From NCBI RefSeq assembly GCF_000003605.2, contig NW_003142304.1:769087-782120 (forward strand): a stretch of DNA of 13,034 nt. The letters are read 5' to 3'. Under the pieces are notes generated by a model. The model made no database searches. It was not told where the DNA came from and saw only the letters and a list, made by a program, of their open reading frames with translations. Made by a program: the position numbers and the translations under genes. Below, piece by piece: positions 1-7,978 of the stretch (position 1 is the stretch's first letter; each line of letters starts with the position of its first letter). Source of the stretch: Saccoglossus kowalevskii. Its lineage: Eukaryota; Hemichordata; Enteropneusta; Harrimaniidae.

Positions 1-512
1 TCTAGTTGTCAAATAGAACCAAGCCCTGAAACTAACGTATGGTACGAGCCCCCACTTCCGGTAATGGAAGAATGACACAATAAAATGCTACAAAATTAGA
101 TTTATTGTACTAGTCCAATCAGTAGTGACAGTAATAACAGTGAGCATAGACCAGGGTTGATAAATATTAACATTACAAATAATACCTAGTAGTTTAATAT
201 GACAGGTGGTTGTTTTCATTAATAATCACTACAAAAATATTCAACTATGAGCATGTCTCTAAATCAGTGCCAGTTCGTTGGGTTATCAATTCGGCGAGAG
301 TCTGCGGTCTTGACGAGGTGTATTGTACTCACATTTCGACAAGAAACGACGTTTTGATTAGCAAATAATAAGTATCTTCCGAATTCTTGAATTCACTCGT
401 CAGCCAGTCATAAGACTCCACAAAGAAGAGCACAACCACGTTATCTCAACAGCGAAACGGATCCGGCGTAAAGCAAGGGCAGCAACCACGTGCGCGGACC
501 CCTTTCATAACA

Positions 513-569
513 CTGCAACTCGTCTCGTGCTCTGCAACTCCTTTCAAGCTCTGCAATTCTCTGTTTTAC
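513..569. repeat. Short 19-bp tandem repeat, about three diverged copies
   Basis: The motif CTGCAACTC starts at 513 and again at 532, and CTGCAATTC starts at 551, giving an exact 19-base period. The first two units also share the ending GCT; the third unit is more diverged. It lies in the CG-rich upstream patch, about 270-325 bp before the proposed start codon. It could be a small promoter repeat or chance; no function can be assigned. Confidence 0.5.
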
Positions 570-708
570 GTAGTCAAATCGGACCCCTCAGGTCGATCAT
601 GGTTCAGACCCTTGCATGACGTATCTACTCCCTAGCTTGGAGGTAATTTATATGTCATACGTAACGCAGTTCCCAACTCTTAACTTAGCAGCTATTCAAA
701 ACCTGCAC

Positions 709-717
709 AATATATAT
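709..717 (+). promoter_or_regulatory. TATA-like element upstream of the sulfotransferase start exon
   Basis: The string AATATATAT lies about 120 bp before the proposed ATG at 838, a reasonable distance for a core promoter plus a short 5' UTR. AT-rich DNA makes such strings by chance, and another similar one (AATATATTTT) lies at about 732-741. The assignment is tentative. Confidence 0.2.
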
Positions 718-837
718 GCTCAACCAAATTACAATATATTTTAACTTTTTTAACACAAAAATTGCAAATCACCACGCCCTCATCTAGCGAGCATTCAACC
801 TTTTGTCCACAAGCCATATTAATTTAATACAAACACT

Positions 838-873
838 ATGAAATCAATCTCTACAAGTCTCATAAAATTACAG
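838..873 (+). CDS. GAL3ST: Exon 1 (start exon, 12 codons) of the GAL3ST-like sulfotransferase
   Basis: This exon is proposed from reading phase and splice signals rather than homology. It encodes MKSISTSLIKLQ, a short Lys-containing cytoplasmic tail as expected for a type II Golgi enzyme. The ATG has an A at -3 and is the first ATG after an in-frame TAA at 820-822. The exon ends CAG|GTACGC after a complete codon (phase 0), exactly what the next exon at 2512 needs. Joining exons 1, 2 and 3 gives 1350 nt, or 449 residues plus stop, with no internal stop. The weak points are its small size and a donor that is only moderately close to consensus. Another upstream phase-0 exon could be the true start. 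Confidence 0.55.
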
Positions 874-2511
874 GTACGCAACACTACCGCTTGATGCGTA
901 TGACAAAAGGTTTCTAAATGACTTAGGCATAAAGTATACCTTCTACAAGTGTATTTTGCGTATTACATTTTAATGACTCGTCGTAATCGTAGAATGGAAT
1001 AAATCATAAACACTTTGGTGAAAATTATTAATAGCACACGATGTTACCTCTGGGCTTGCCATTCTAAATTTATACATTTTATTAACTTATTCATAGATTT
1101 TAAAAACTTGAATCGACAATAAATTGTCAGATACAATTGTAGTAATATGATCCTAATACAACAAAGTCAATGATCAAATGAATTATGGGAACCGGAACTA
1201 GAAATTTGTGAAGTTCACTGAAGGAGACATGGATTATTTAATACCCTGTTGAATTTGTTTTTTAAGGGAAGGAAGGATTGTGCCTGGGTATTGGACAGGA
1301 AAAAATGTAGATGGTTGTGAAGGGAGTTATGGCAGCTAGACATAGTTGAATCACATTTGAAACAAACAACCCTATTTAGATAGTGATGATATTGTTGCCG
1401 TCTATCATGTTAGTTTTGTTCAGTAACCTTGCATGAAACATTAACCGTGAATACTATTATGAGATTTTTAAAAGGATTCTGCAAAGTATGCACGAAAACA
1501 GTACAGCAAAAGTATTGACCGTCGCGCAGCGGAGGTCGATACGACCGTGAACTGTCTGAGTGCATACTTAGTTTGTTATAGGTAGAGAAGAACCCGTTGT
1601 GAAATTCACCTGGACATCTTTGATAGCGAATCTTAGATTACAAATCTCCCCCCCCCCACCCACACACAAATTGTATAACAGAATTGTTTTTTCATTGGCA
1701 ATAACCCGGAATATAACCATGTTTTGGCTGAGCTAATTAAGCAAATGAGGGAATAAATAAGTGTATTGGGTGTGCCATACGATGTGCATCCGGGTATTTT
1801 GTTTTTGTTTTAAGCTGTTTAGTTATGCAGCCCCGTCTCGGGTCGTGTGTTGTCACGTGTATTTAATTTCGTTTGCATAGAAGGACGATAGGTCAATGTC
1901 CTTTATATATCGCACCTGATACATGTATGTTTCATAGTAAACTACATGCTGCATTTCATCACAAATCATCTGCTAGGCGCATTCAGTGTGTCAATGCATC
2001 TACATAGCCCATAAACCTGTGAATCGTTGTTTAGAATCCAGCGCAGGGTGTTGTTATTCAGGAAAATTTTCCATTTTTAAATAGTGAGGGGGAAATGGTA
2101 TTCTATTCTTGAATCGAGTGATGCCAAACATCTTCCAAAAACAGTCTGCTTACTAGAAAATGCAAAAAAGAATATCCTACGAGACGAACATTGTTTAGAA
2201 CAAATAAACCGGTGAATGCAGAACACAAAATAGTAATATGTGAATATGACCTCGAGATGAACCCTGAACATATGCTATACCATAACGTATACCTGATTGA
2301 GAACATGAAACTTTACTCCTGAGCATATCAATACATTGACACTCACTCTAAGTGTTAAAAAAAATACCGGGGACTAAAACACGTGCCTATATCCTTTTGA
2401 TTGCAAACTCGCTTGGGATCCACACGACCGTTTAAAAAACGAAACACACACAACAACAAAGATTTAGCTAATAGTAATTTACAATGCAGCGTTGACACTT
2501 TTTTATTACAG
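874..2511 (+). other. Putative intron 1 of the sulfotransferase gene (1638 bp)
   Basis: It starts GTACGC and ends with a T-rich tract and TTACAG. It contains a C10 run at 1648-1657 followed by a short CA-rich stretch, and a CACGTG core near 1856. The small open frames on both strands (for example 2077-2306 minus) encode nothing recognisable. I see no transposon signature and no RNA gene here. Confidence 0.5.
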
Positions 2512-2588
2512 ATAAAGTTGTTATTTGGTGTATGCACGGTCGCCACAATAGTGTCGCTTCCATTCCTTATGAAGTCATTCTCAGTTAG
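2512..2588 (+). CDS. GAL3ST: Exon 2 of the GAL3ST-like sulfotransferase: transmembrane signal anchor
   Basis: A 77-nt exon lies between a strong acceptor (TTTTTTATTACAG) and a strong donor (AG|GTGAGC). It encodes 25 residues plus two bases of an Arg codon. The peptide runs IKLLFGVCTVATIVSLPFLM and then KSFSV. That is a hydrophobic stretch of about 18 residues (roughly residues 15-32 of the joined protein) with Lys on both sides, as in the signal anchor of Golgi sulfotransferases. The two leftover bases AG plus the first base A of exon 3 make AGA (Arg38), so both junctions keep the frame: phase 0 in, phase 2 out. No ATG exists in this frame between 2401 and the acceptor, so a separate start exon is required. 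Confidence 0.75.
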
Positions 2589-3010
2589 GTGAGCAAACTT
2601 TTTTTACTCAGTTCGCGAGATACATTTGCAGATTCAAATCTGCAAAAAGGTGTACAGAGAAGTTTCAGTTGATATGAATGAAATAGAAACAACCTAATGC
2701 CAGATTCATACATTTCGTTAGTCAGTGGCACTTAGTTAAAGAGTATCAATGAGACATACCAGCAGCTGCTATCAGCAAGATGTTTACTATGGGGTTATGT
2801 ATTTCAAATGTTTGAATAATTGCTGAAATTAAATGAGACAGACAGACATTCACATACACACAAAAAAAAACAGACAGAAAGTCAATTTCTTTAGAAGTCA
2901 CTGTAACCAAGCAAAAGTAATTACGTTTCCTATAAAGGTATAGCAACCCTGTTTTCTCAAGTCGTGTCAGCAACTACAGTAGTAAATGAAATATAATTTT
3001 TTTTATTCAG
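2589..3010 (+). other. Putative intron 2 of the sulfotransferase gene (422 bp)
   Basis: It begins GTGAGC and ends in a long T tract and ATTCAG (acceptor AG at 3009-3010). No repeats of note and no recognisable coding sequence lie within. A 75-codon open frame on the minus strand (2746-2973) has no recognisable motif and is probably chance. Confidence 0.65.
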
Positions 3011-4247
3011 AAACATCTCCGCCAATGGTACAGCGAGGCCCATGAACTGTAACTTTACTGATTCGAACCTTAACTTTTCTTATTTGTCACGTGACAACGA
3101 GCTTCAACGCAATGCATGTCAACGTCAAGACAACGTATGTTTCATAAAGACGAGAAAAACGGGTAGTACAACATTGTCGTCGATACTCAACACATATGGT
3201 TTGCATAGGAACTTGTCATTCGCTCTGCTGAAGACAAACTATCACAGTGGACATTTGAATACAATAAGAGTAACCGACAAAAGCCCTAAAATACATTTTC
3301 TTCCTCCCTTACGCGTCAAACCGGGAGACTGGACAAACTATAAATATAACATGATGACAGTTCACGTGAGATTCAACCGAACTGCATTCGAAAGTTTCAT
3401 GCAACCAGGAACTAAATATATTACTATCCTAAGAAACCCTACGTCACAATATGAATCTGCATTTGCCTATTACAAGCTAGCAAAAGTTGTCAAGAAATAC
3501 AATAAGTACATAAGTGAAAACGAAGCACTTCCTGAGTTTTTAAGAATTCCCAAATACTACTGGAAAAAAACTAGGGAGATTTTTGGAAACGACATTGCAG
3601 AGTACACACGAAATGCGCAGATATCTGACTTAGGACTTGACCATGAACACCATACAAATATTACAGTAGTTAACAACTACATCAGTAATCTTAATGAGAA
3701 ATTAGATTTTGTCTTGATCATGGAGTATTTTGATAAATCACTTGTACTTTTGAAAAATAAGTTGTGCTGGGACTGGAATGATGTAGTATATCTAATGAAA
3801 AACGCAAGACCACCGGACAAGAAAAATGCTAAATTAACACTAGAACTAGAGAGACAAATAAAGGATTGGAATTATGCCGACTATCTACTATATCAACACT
3901 ACAATCGTACATTCTGGGAACTGGTTGATGATTATGGACCAACATTTGATAACGATCTTGAAATATTACGCATGCACTTGACAGAGGCAAGAACCTGTGT
4001 TGCAAAAACGCCAAGTAGGTTCATTGGTGGTCGATGGCAAAAGGTATACATCTCGTCTTCCAATGCAACATCACGATGTCAGCTTCTGACAATGAACAAT
4101 AACCAATTATTCAGCATGATTAGACACAACCAATCATCTGGATATTATTTTTACAACCCAGAAGGTATGAACCCAATAATCTCATTGTATAGCTGCCCAG
4201 CTAGAAATCACGTTGCAAAATTTGGTGAAGCCGAAATTTCAACCTAG
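3011..4247 (+). CDS. GAL3ST: Exon 3 of galactose-3-O-sulfotransferase (GAL3ST family): complete catalytic domain and C-terminus
   Basis: Family members transfer sulfate from PAPS to the 3-OH of galactose on glycolipids or glycans in the Golgi lumen. The 5'-PSB (PAPS 5'-phosphosulfate) loop is CFIKTRKTGSTTLSS (residues about 81-95 of the joined protein, Lys84/Lys87). The 3'-phosphate site is ITILRNPTSQYES (about 175-187, Arg179, Ser183). The family's H-x-R-F element is present as VHVRF (about 155-159). A strongly conserved block, EYFDKSLVLLKNKLCW followed by DVVY and NAR, starts near residue 276. About ten N-glycosylation sequons support a luminal domain: N39, N43, N52, N59, N105, N160, N254, N336, N389 and N411. 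The frame is open back to the acceptor at 3010, so Met at 3042 (residue 49) is internal. The joined length of 449 fits vertebrate GAL3STs (roughly 400-490). Which paralogue, and whether it acts on lipid or glycan, cannot be read from sequence. Confidence 0.95.
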
Positions 4248-4545
4248 GTATATATATGAGTGACTAGCAATTTTGGATGGATGAAAACATGGGTAAACAG
4301 TGAATTTACGAGCAGAAATTAATTATTTGTTTTATTATTCTGGTCCCAATTTACAGCTAAATTGTGGTCAGTAGTTTCGTTTTGTAAAATTGTGTCATGA
4401 GACTGATTAACGTGTAATAATAATTAAGGAACTAGAAGATTAAGTTGTTTTACGAATTTCCTCATTAATCATTTTTAGTCACTTCATGTTACACCACACC
4501 ACACTACACATTTTATTGATATTGACATTTGTGTATTCTATCTAG
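4248..4545 (+). other. Spacer between the sulfotransferase stop codon and the first MAM exon; no canonical poly(A) signal
   Basis: This would be the sulfotransferase 3' UTR, or an intron if transcription continues. I find no AATAAA or ATTAAA on + here; the nearest AATAAA is at 5049-5054, inside the second MAM exon. The stretch ends in a pyrimidine-rich tract and TCTAG, which is the acceptor of the MAM exon at 4546. Confidence 0.5.
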
Positions 4546-4677
4546 TTGGCTCCCAACGTATATGTGGATTTGAATACAGATCATGGTGCAATTTTGACGT
4601 TCATAATACTCGTGAATATCAATGGTCGTTTAACGGGGTCAAGAACATGTATGACGTAACCACAGATTCAAACCAGG
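4546..4677 (+). CDS. MAM-domain exon A (N-terminal part of a MAM domain)
   Basis: A 132-nt open stretch between acceptor TTCTATCTAG and donor G|GTGAGT. It is phase 1 at both ends, the usual symmetry of shuffled extracellular modules. It encodes GSQRICGFEYRSWCNF, then EYQWSF and finally DVTTDSNQ. The C-x-F-E start, second Cys, central W and D(H)TT-like turn match the beginning of MAM domains, which are extracellular adhesion modules of about 160 residues. It splices in phase to exon B. No start codon or signal peptide lies directly upstream, so it must be an internal exon. It could belong to a separate gene, be an alternative 3' extension of the sulfotransferase transcript (phase-1 donor at 4165), or be a relic. 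Confidence 0.75.
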
Positions 4678-4852
4678 GTGAGTGTATATGTATTTTAATA
4701 TTACCATCGAACGCAATTCTTCATTCATTCTTGTTTATTTATTGTATGTTCAACTAATTGTTCCATATTACGAGTAAATATGAAATGTCGAGTTCACTTT
4801 TCTCTCAGACGTTCATTGTGTTAATTTGTCTTGTTTGTTTTTTATCCTGAAG
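4678..4852 (+). other. Intron between the two MAM exons (175 bp)
   Basis: It starts GTGAGT and ends with a T-rich tract followed by ATCCTGAAG. The join is phase 1: the G at 4677 plus GC at 4853-4854 makes a Gly codon. This reproduces the usual G-G-T-F/Y-L-x-V continuation of a MAM domain. Confidence 0.75.
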
Positions 4853-5166
4853 GCACTTTTATCTCAGTGAAAAAAGTGATAAAGAATAGTGTTAATTTAC
4901 CCATGTCAGCATCGCTATCATCGCCTGTATACAAACCCGGCAATTATTGCATAAAGTTTTATTATTTTATTGGTACTTCAACTACGAAAATCACTATGGC
5001 GACACTTCGTGTATGTTCGCAGCCGATCATGAAAGCTACTACACGTGAAATAAAAGTTGTGTGTAATGCCATATGGCGTATTGAGAGAAATAAAAACAAG
5101 AAGGGAAAAGAAGGAGGGAAATGGATTCTTGGCACCGCAAATATATCTACTTCACTACATCACAGG
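4853..5166 (+). CDS. MAM-domain exon B (central part of a MAM domain)
   Basis: The open frame continues exon A as GTFISV (the MAM G-x-Y/F-L-x-V strand). It then gives ASLSSPVYKPGNYCIKFYYF (the 'A-x-L-x-S-P ... C-L-x-F-x-Y' core), a TLRV strand, and W near the end in GGKWILGTANI (matching '...G-x-x-W-x-x-A-x-V'). These are diagnostic positions of the family in the right order. The exon ends AGG|GTGAGC in phase 0. If that donor is not used, the frame stops at 5179-5181. The last part of a MAM domain (F-E-G ... D-I-A-L-D-D-I ... C) is not found nearby, so the domain is incomplete unless another exon lies beyond the downstream repeats. A basic Lys-rich insert (NKNKKGKEGGK) sits in a loop position. 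Confidence 0.8.
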
Positions 5167-5442
5167 GTGAGCTTATATTAATAATTGAATATTGTCAAAA
5201 CAGAATCTCTTTTATACTCACTCAGTGATCACCCGTGTTTACTGTGTTTATAAGTATGTCCAGCTACCGTGTGCGGTCAACATTCTTCAGTTCCTGTTTT
5301 TTTCTGTGTCATTATTTCGGCTTTGTATTAGTATTTACTTTAATTTGGTTATTTCCAAATATTTTGAATTTTATTGATTACGGTTTCTCTCGCGGAATGA
5401 TGTGCTGTTGAGTTAGAGATTTAAATTCAATATATCTTTGCA
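5167..5442. other. Non-coding stretch after MAM exon B
   Basis: Probably intron or 3' flank. A 61-codon open frame (5192-5377, +) is rich in F, L and I from T-rich DNA and has no family resemblance. No MAM C-terminal exon is recognisable here. Confidence 0.4.
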
Positions 5443-5602
<160 letters not shown>

Positions 5603-5739
5603 GTTTGGAGCTGTAAAATTACGGTATTTATTGTAATTTTTCAGTCCAACATAACAGTATAAACAACTATAGGCCGTTTACACCATTAATTACTGGCAAT
5701 GTGATTATCATGATGGCCATAGCGTGTCATTGTTTACAG
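5603..5739. other. Short non-coding gap between microsatellite and LINE fragment
   Basis: No feature is recognised. The true 5' end of the LINE fragment may lie in this stretch, because its truncation point cannot be fixed without a consensus. A splice-acceptor-like ATTTTTCAG occurs at about 5635-5643, but the frame after it closes at once. Confidence 0.4.
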
Positions 5740-6415
5740 ATGAGTGAATATATACTATTCAATACAAAAGTGACTTTTGGGAGTTTGACAATTAGAAACC
5801 AAAGCATTAGTGAGGTAAAGTGTACTAAATATGTTGGTGTGCTGCTGGACCACAAGTTAAATTGGAAAACAACATATTGATCATGTGATGAGCAAAATAA
5901 GTGTCAAAGCAGGTATCATATGTAAATTAAGAAAAAATGTTCCAAGGCCAACTCTATTATTATTGTATAACTCATTTATTTTGCCACATATTTCATATAT
6001 GTTAGAAACCTGGGGAAATGCCTATGAAACTCATTTACATCCAATACTAATTATTCAAAAACGAATTATACGTACTATTTCTGGTTCACCTCCTTTTTCA
6101 CATACTCTCCCATTGTTTAACAGCTGTAATATACTTGATATATACAAACAACACCAGTTCCAATTAGCCCTTTTCGTTTTTGATAGTATTCGGACATTTT
6201 CCTAACTTCTATATCCCAACTCTTTCAGCATGTACCCAAAACTTATCATACTAGGTTTCAAACCAAAGGAAATTTAATAATTCCAAAGTACCGTATTAAT
6301 GTAGGTCAACGTTCTATTAAAAATACTGGCCCCAAGCTATGGAACCAGCTATCCACAGAATATAAGACATTACCTCAAGGAAATTATTAAAGTTAAAAAT
6401 GAAAGAAAAATTAAT

Positions 6416-6422
<7 letters not shown>
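5740..6422 (+). pseudogene. Decayed reverse transcriptase C-terminal region of the + strand LINE
   Basis: The first segment (5740-5868) contains FNTKVTFGSLTIRNQ and KYVGVLLDHKLNW, matching the region just after the RT catalytic box. The frame is broken by one extra A in the AAAA run at 5866-5869. The next segment (5870-6205) reads IDHVMSKISVKAGI ... LYNSFILPHISYMLETWGN ... IQKRIIR, and ends at a stop at 6203-6205. A further shift near 6190-6217 leads into LFQHVPKTYHTRF ... INVGQRSIKNTGPKLWNQL. Another shift near 6372 leads to RKLLKLKMKEKLIE and a stop at 6420-6422. At least three frameshifts mean no functional product. The 107-codon piece from 5885 is not an independent gene. Confidence 0.85.
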
Positions 6423-6471
<49 letters not shown>

Positions 6472-6503
6472 TATTATTATTATTATTATTAATATTATTA
6501 TTA
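6418..6503. repeat. (AAT)n/(ATT)n microsatellite palindrome
   Basis: About 50 bp of AAT repeats is followed immediately by about 30 bp of ATT repeats. The centre is at 6470/6471, with at least 20 perfectly paired bases on each side, so the whole tract can form a hairpin or cruciform. It begins within the final codons of the LINE ORF and interrupts the element's ORF-to-3'UTR boundary. Confidence 0.95.
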
Positions 6504-6586
6504 GCTTCACTTACAGGTTCAGGTTATTATAAATCACCCTCAAAGATAGTGTAATTCATTTTGTTTTTTGAGGAATCAGACTAGAT

Positions 6587-6599
6587 TAGCCAACGGCTA
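6587..6599 (+). other. LINE 3' UTR hairpin TAGCC-AAC-GGCTA
   Basis: A perfect five-base-pair stem with a three-base loop, about 95 bp before the element's tail. LINE reverse transcriptases commonly recognise a 3' hairpin in their own RNA. The position fits that role, but function is inferred. Confidence 0.55.
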
Positions 6600-6680
6600 T
6601 TTCTGGTTCCTATTTTACCTATTTATAATTGATTCTTGTTTTGTAAACTACAAGTGTACATTATTAGGTAAAATAAAATA

Positions 6681-6695
6681 TTTGATTGATTGATA
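6681..6695 (+). repeat. (TTGA)n tail of the + strand LINE
   Basis: TTTGATTGATTGATA follows AAATAAAATA and marks the 3' end of the element. Short tandem tails of this kind are usual for CR1/Jockey-like LINEs. Confidence 0.7.
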
Positions 6696-6722
6696 GACCT
6701 TAATAGATATTCTAAGGTCTAT
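6693..6722. repeat. Perfect inverted repeat, 10-bp arms and 10-nt loop
   Basis: ATAGACCTTA (6693-6702) and TAAGGTCTAT (6713-6722) are exact reverse complements. The left arm overlaps the last bases of the LINE tail, so the palindrome may have been part of the insertion site. It could also act as a small hairpin in RNA. Confidence 0.85.
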
Positions 6723-7460
6723 GCCCCAAACTAGTATTCGAATATATTTTTTCGGAAATGTGAGACATTGTTCAAAAAATCCTGGACAAGGATATGTCTG
6801 ATAACAACTAATAATACGCAATTCTCCATGCAGTTGTAGAAATTATTGTTCTGTCGCGTGTCCTTCGTCTTAGCCACATAACCGCCGCAGTTCGCTTCAT
6901 GTATGTAACATCGAATATTTAGTTTGATGATTGATAAACTTATATTCACCGTTGCTTTCATGTTACGTTAATACACACATGATTTAAACTTGTCCCTTCC
7001 GGTGTTTTTTTCTTAGCCGAAATATACAGAAATAACACGTGCGTGTGCGTTTCCGTGAGTAAAAGAGGCAGGTGAGACTCCTTGCCGCAATGCGTTCTAT
7101 TCATTTCCAGCGCGCGTGGTCGGCGTCTTCGATTGTGTTTATTTTGTTGTTTTTATTCTCGAAATGTATCACTGGCTTTGTTTATTTTGTCATGTCTCAC
7201 AACTGAACGTCCAAGCTGACTTTGTTTTGGCTGTATAATCACCGCATGGACGTACGTCCAGTCGAGCGTCTGCTTCAGGATCACCTGATCTCATGTCAAA
7301 ACACATGCGCATTTAGGAACTTCCGGAATCGCATTTTTATGCTTATTGCAAAATGGCGGGTTGTCTGTATCTGCGGTCAATCACGCCTAGCTGGGTCACG
7401 TGATCTGACGCGCAGTTCAGCGAACTACGGTTCTCGGACCCCGGCTACTTTACTTTCAGT
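6723..7460. other. Non-coding stretch, CG-richer from about 7000
   Basis: No gene is recognised. From about 7030 onward CG dinucleotides are more frequent, with CACGTG cores near 7037 and 7397 and an AAAATGGCGG string near 7350 that resembles a YY1-type promoter motif. This could be a promoter-like patch or part of a larger unrecognised repeat. Open frames at 6731-6961 (minus) and 7222-7545 (+) carry no recognisable motif, and the latter runs into the transposon terminal repeat. Confidence 0.4.
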
Positions 7461-7461
7461 G

Positions 7462-7500
7462 GGTCCTACTAATTACTGCCCGGGACGAAATGGGACTGCC
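7462..7500 (+). repeat. Left terminal inverted repeat of the MITE
   Basis: Contains CTACTAATTACTGCCCGGG and then ACGAAATGGGACTGCC. It is a perfect reverse complement of 7940-7978. Confidence 0.95.
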
Positions 7501-7939
7501 CGGAGCAAAAATACTCACTTGTACACTATTATAAAGATATATTAAAATACCAAGGACCGTGAAGGTCACCAACAACAAAAAAAGCCAGTCGTCAGGTTGG
7601 CGATCCGCTCCGCTCAAAAACAGGGCCTCATCCAGTTTTTAGTAGTCACTTTACTATATTTTTTTACTAGGACGTATTCTGCTGTTCATTATTTCTAGTC
7701 GTTTTGCAATAGTATTTTCTAGATTGAACGCAGCATTTACATTTTATTCAAAGTTGCGTTGGTATTACGTTGATACAGTGTAACAATGTCGCCGCTGGAG
7801 ATCTCCGGTCAGTGGCAAGTAGCCAAAATAAAAAGCATGATCATATGAACACTGGTAGTGGAGGTAATAAAAAGTAGATAATATAAAGTATTCAAAAATC
7901 AGTCGATGTCATGTCTTGAATAGTTGAATATCGGTCCCT

Positions 7940-7978
7940 GGCAGTCCCATTTCGTCCCGGGCAGTAATTAGTAGGACC
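7940..7978 (-). repeat. Right terminal inverted repeat of the MITE
   Basis: Begins GGCAGTCCCATTTCGTCCC and ends AGTAATTAGTAGGACC. It is a perfect reverse complement of 7462-7500. Confidence 0.95.

Larger units (their letters stand above)
1..837. other. Upstream flank and putative 5' UTR of the sulfotransferase gene; no gene seen
   Basis: No convincing coding region is visible on either strand. About 290-610 is noticeably richer in CG dinucleotides than its surroundings, which would fit an unmethylated promoter-proximal patch, though this is inference. A CACGTG E-box core occurs near 487. From about 660 to the start codon the sequence turns AT-rich and would be the proximal promoter and 5' UTR. 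An in-frame TAA at 820-822 closes the sulfotransferase frame upstream of its ATG. Confidence 0.5.
5740..6695 (+). mobile_element. 5'-truncated non-LTR retrotransposon (LINE, Jockey/CR1-like), 3' end with tail
   Basis: The order on + is: C-terminal reverse-transcriptase fragment (5740-6422), an AAT/ATT expansion, a 3' UTR containing a five-base-pair hairpin (6587-6599), an AAATAAAATA stretch (6671-6680), and a (TTGA)n tail ending about 6694. This is the 3' half of a LINE inserted by target-primed reverse transcription. The clade is inferred from typical RT C-terminal motifs (KYVGVLLDHKLNW, WGN, QKR, HT-PLF). The RT catalytic core and endonuclease are absent and the ORF has several frameshifts, so it is dead. 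No target-site duplication could be identified with confidence. Confidence 0.8.

Noticed and set aside
2401-2592. 63-codon + frame taken as a separate small protein
   Set aside because: It has no ATG start, its first half is intron, and only 2512-2588 (the anchor exon) is supported by splice sites and composition.
2746-2973. 75-codon minus-strand frame inside intron 2
   Set aside because: It lies wholly within a well-supported intron and has no recognisable motif.
3042-4247. ATG at 3042 as the start of the sulfotransferase
   Set aside because: The frame stays open upstream to a strong splice acceptor at 3010. Starting here would leave out the membrane anchor that the family needs, and an in-phase anchor exon exists at 2512-2588.
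4831-5181. 116-codon + frame as an independent gene
   Set aside because: Its first residues come from the intron before the acceptor at 4852. The remainder is MAM exon B, and its stop lies just past a good donor at 5167.
5885-6205. 107-codon + frame as a stand-alone gene
   Set aside because: It is one frame-segment of the LINE reverse-transcriptase relic, with matching segments in other frames on both sides.
7222-7545. 107-codon + frame overlapping the transposon edge
   Set aside because: It runs straight through the target-site duplication and the left terminal inverted repeat, so it is not an ancestral coding frame.
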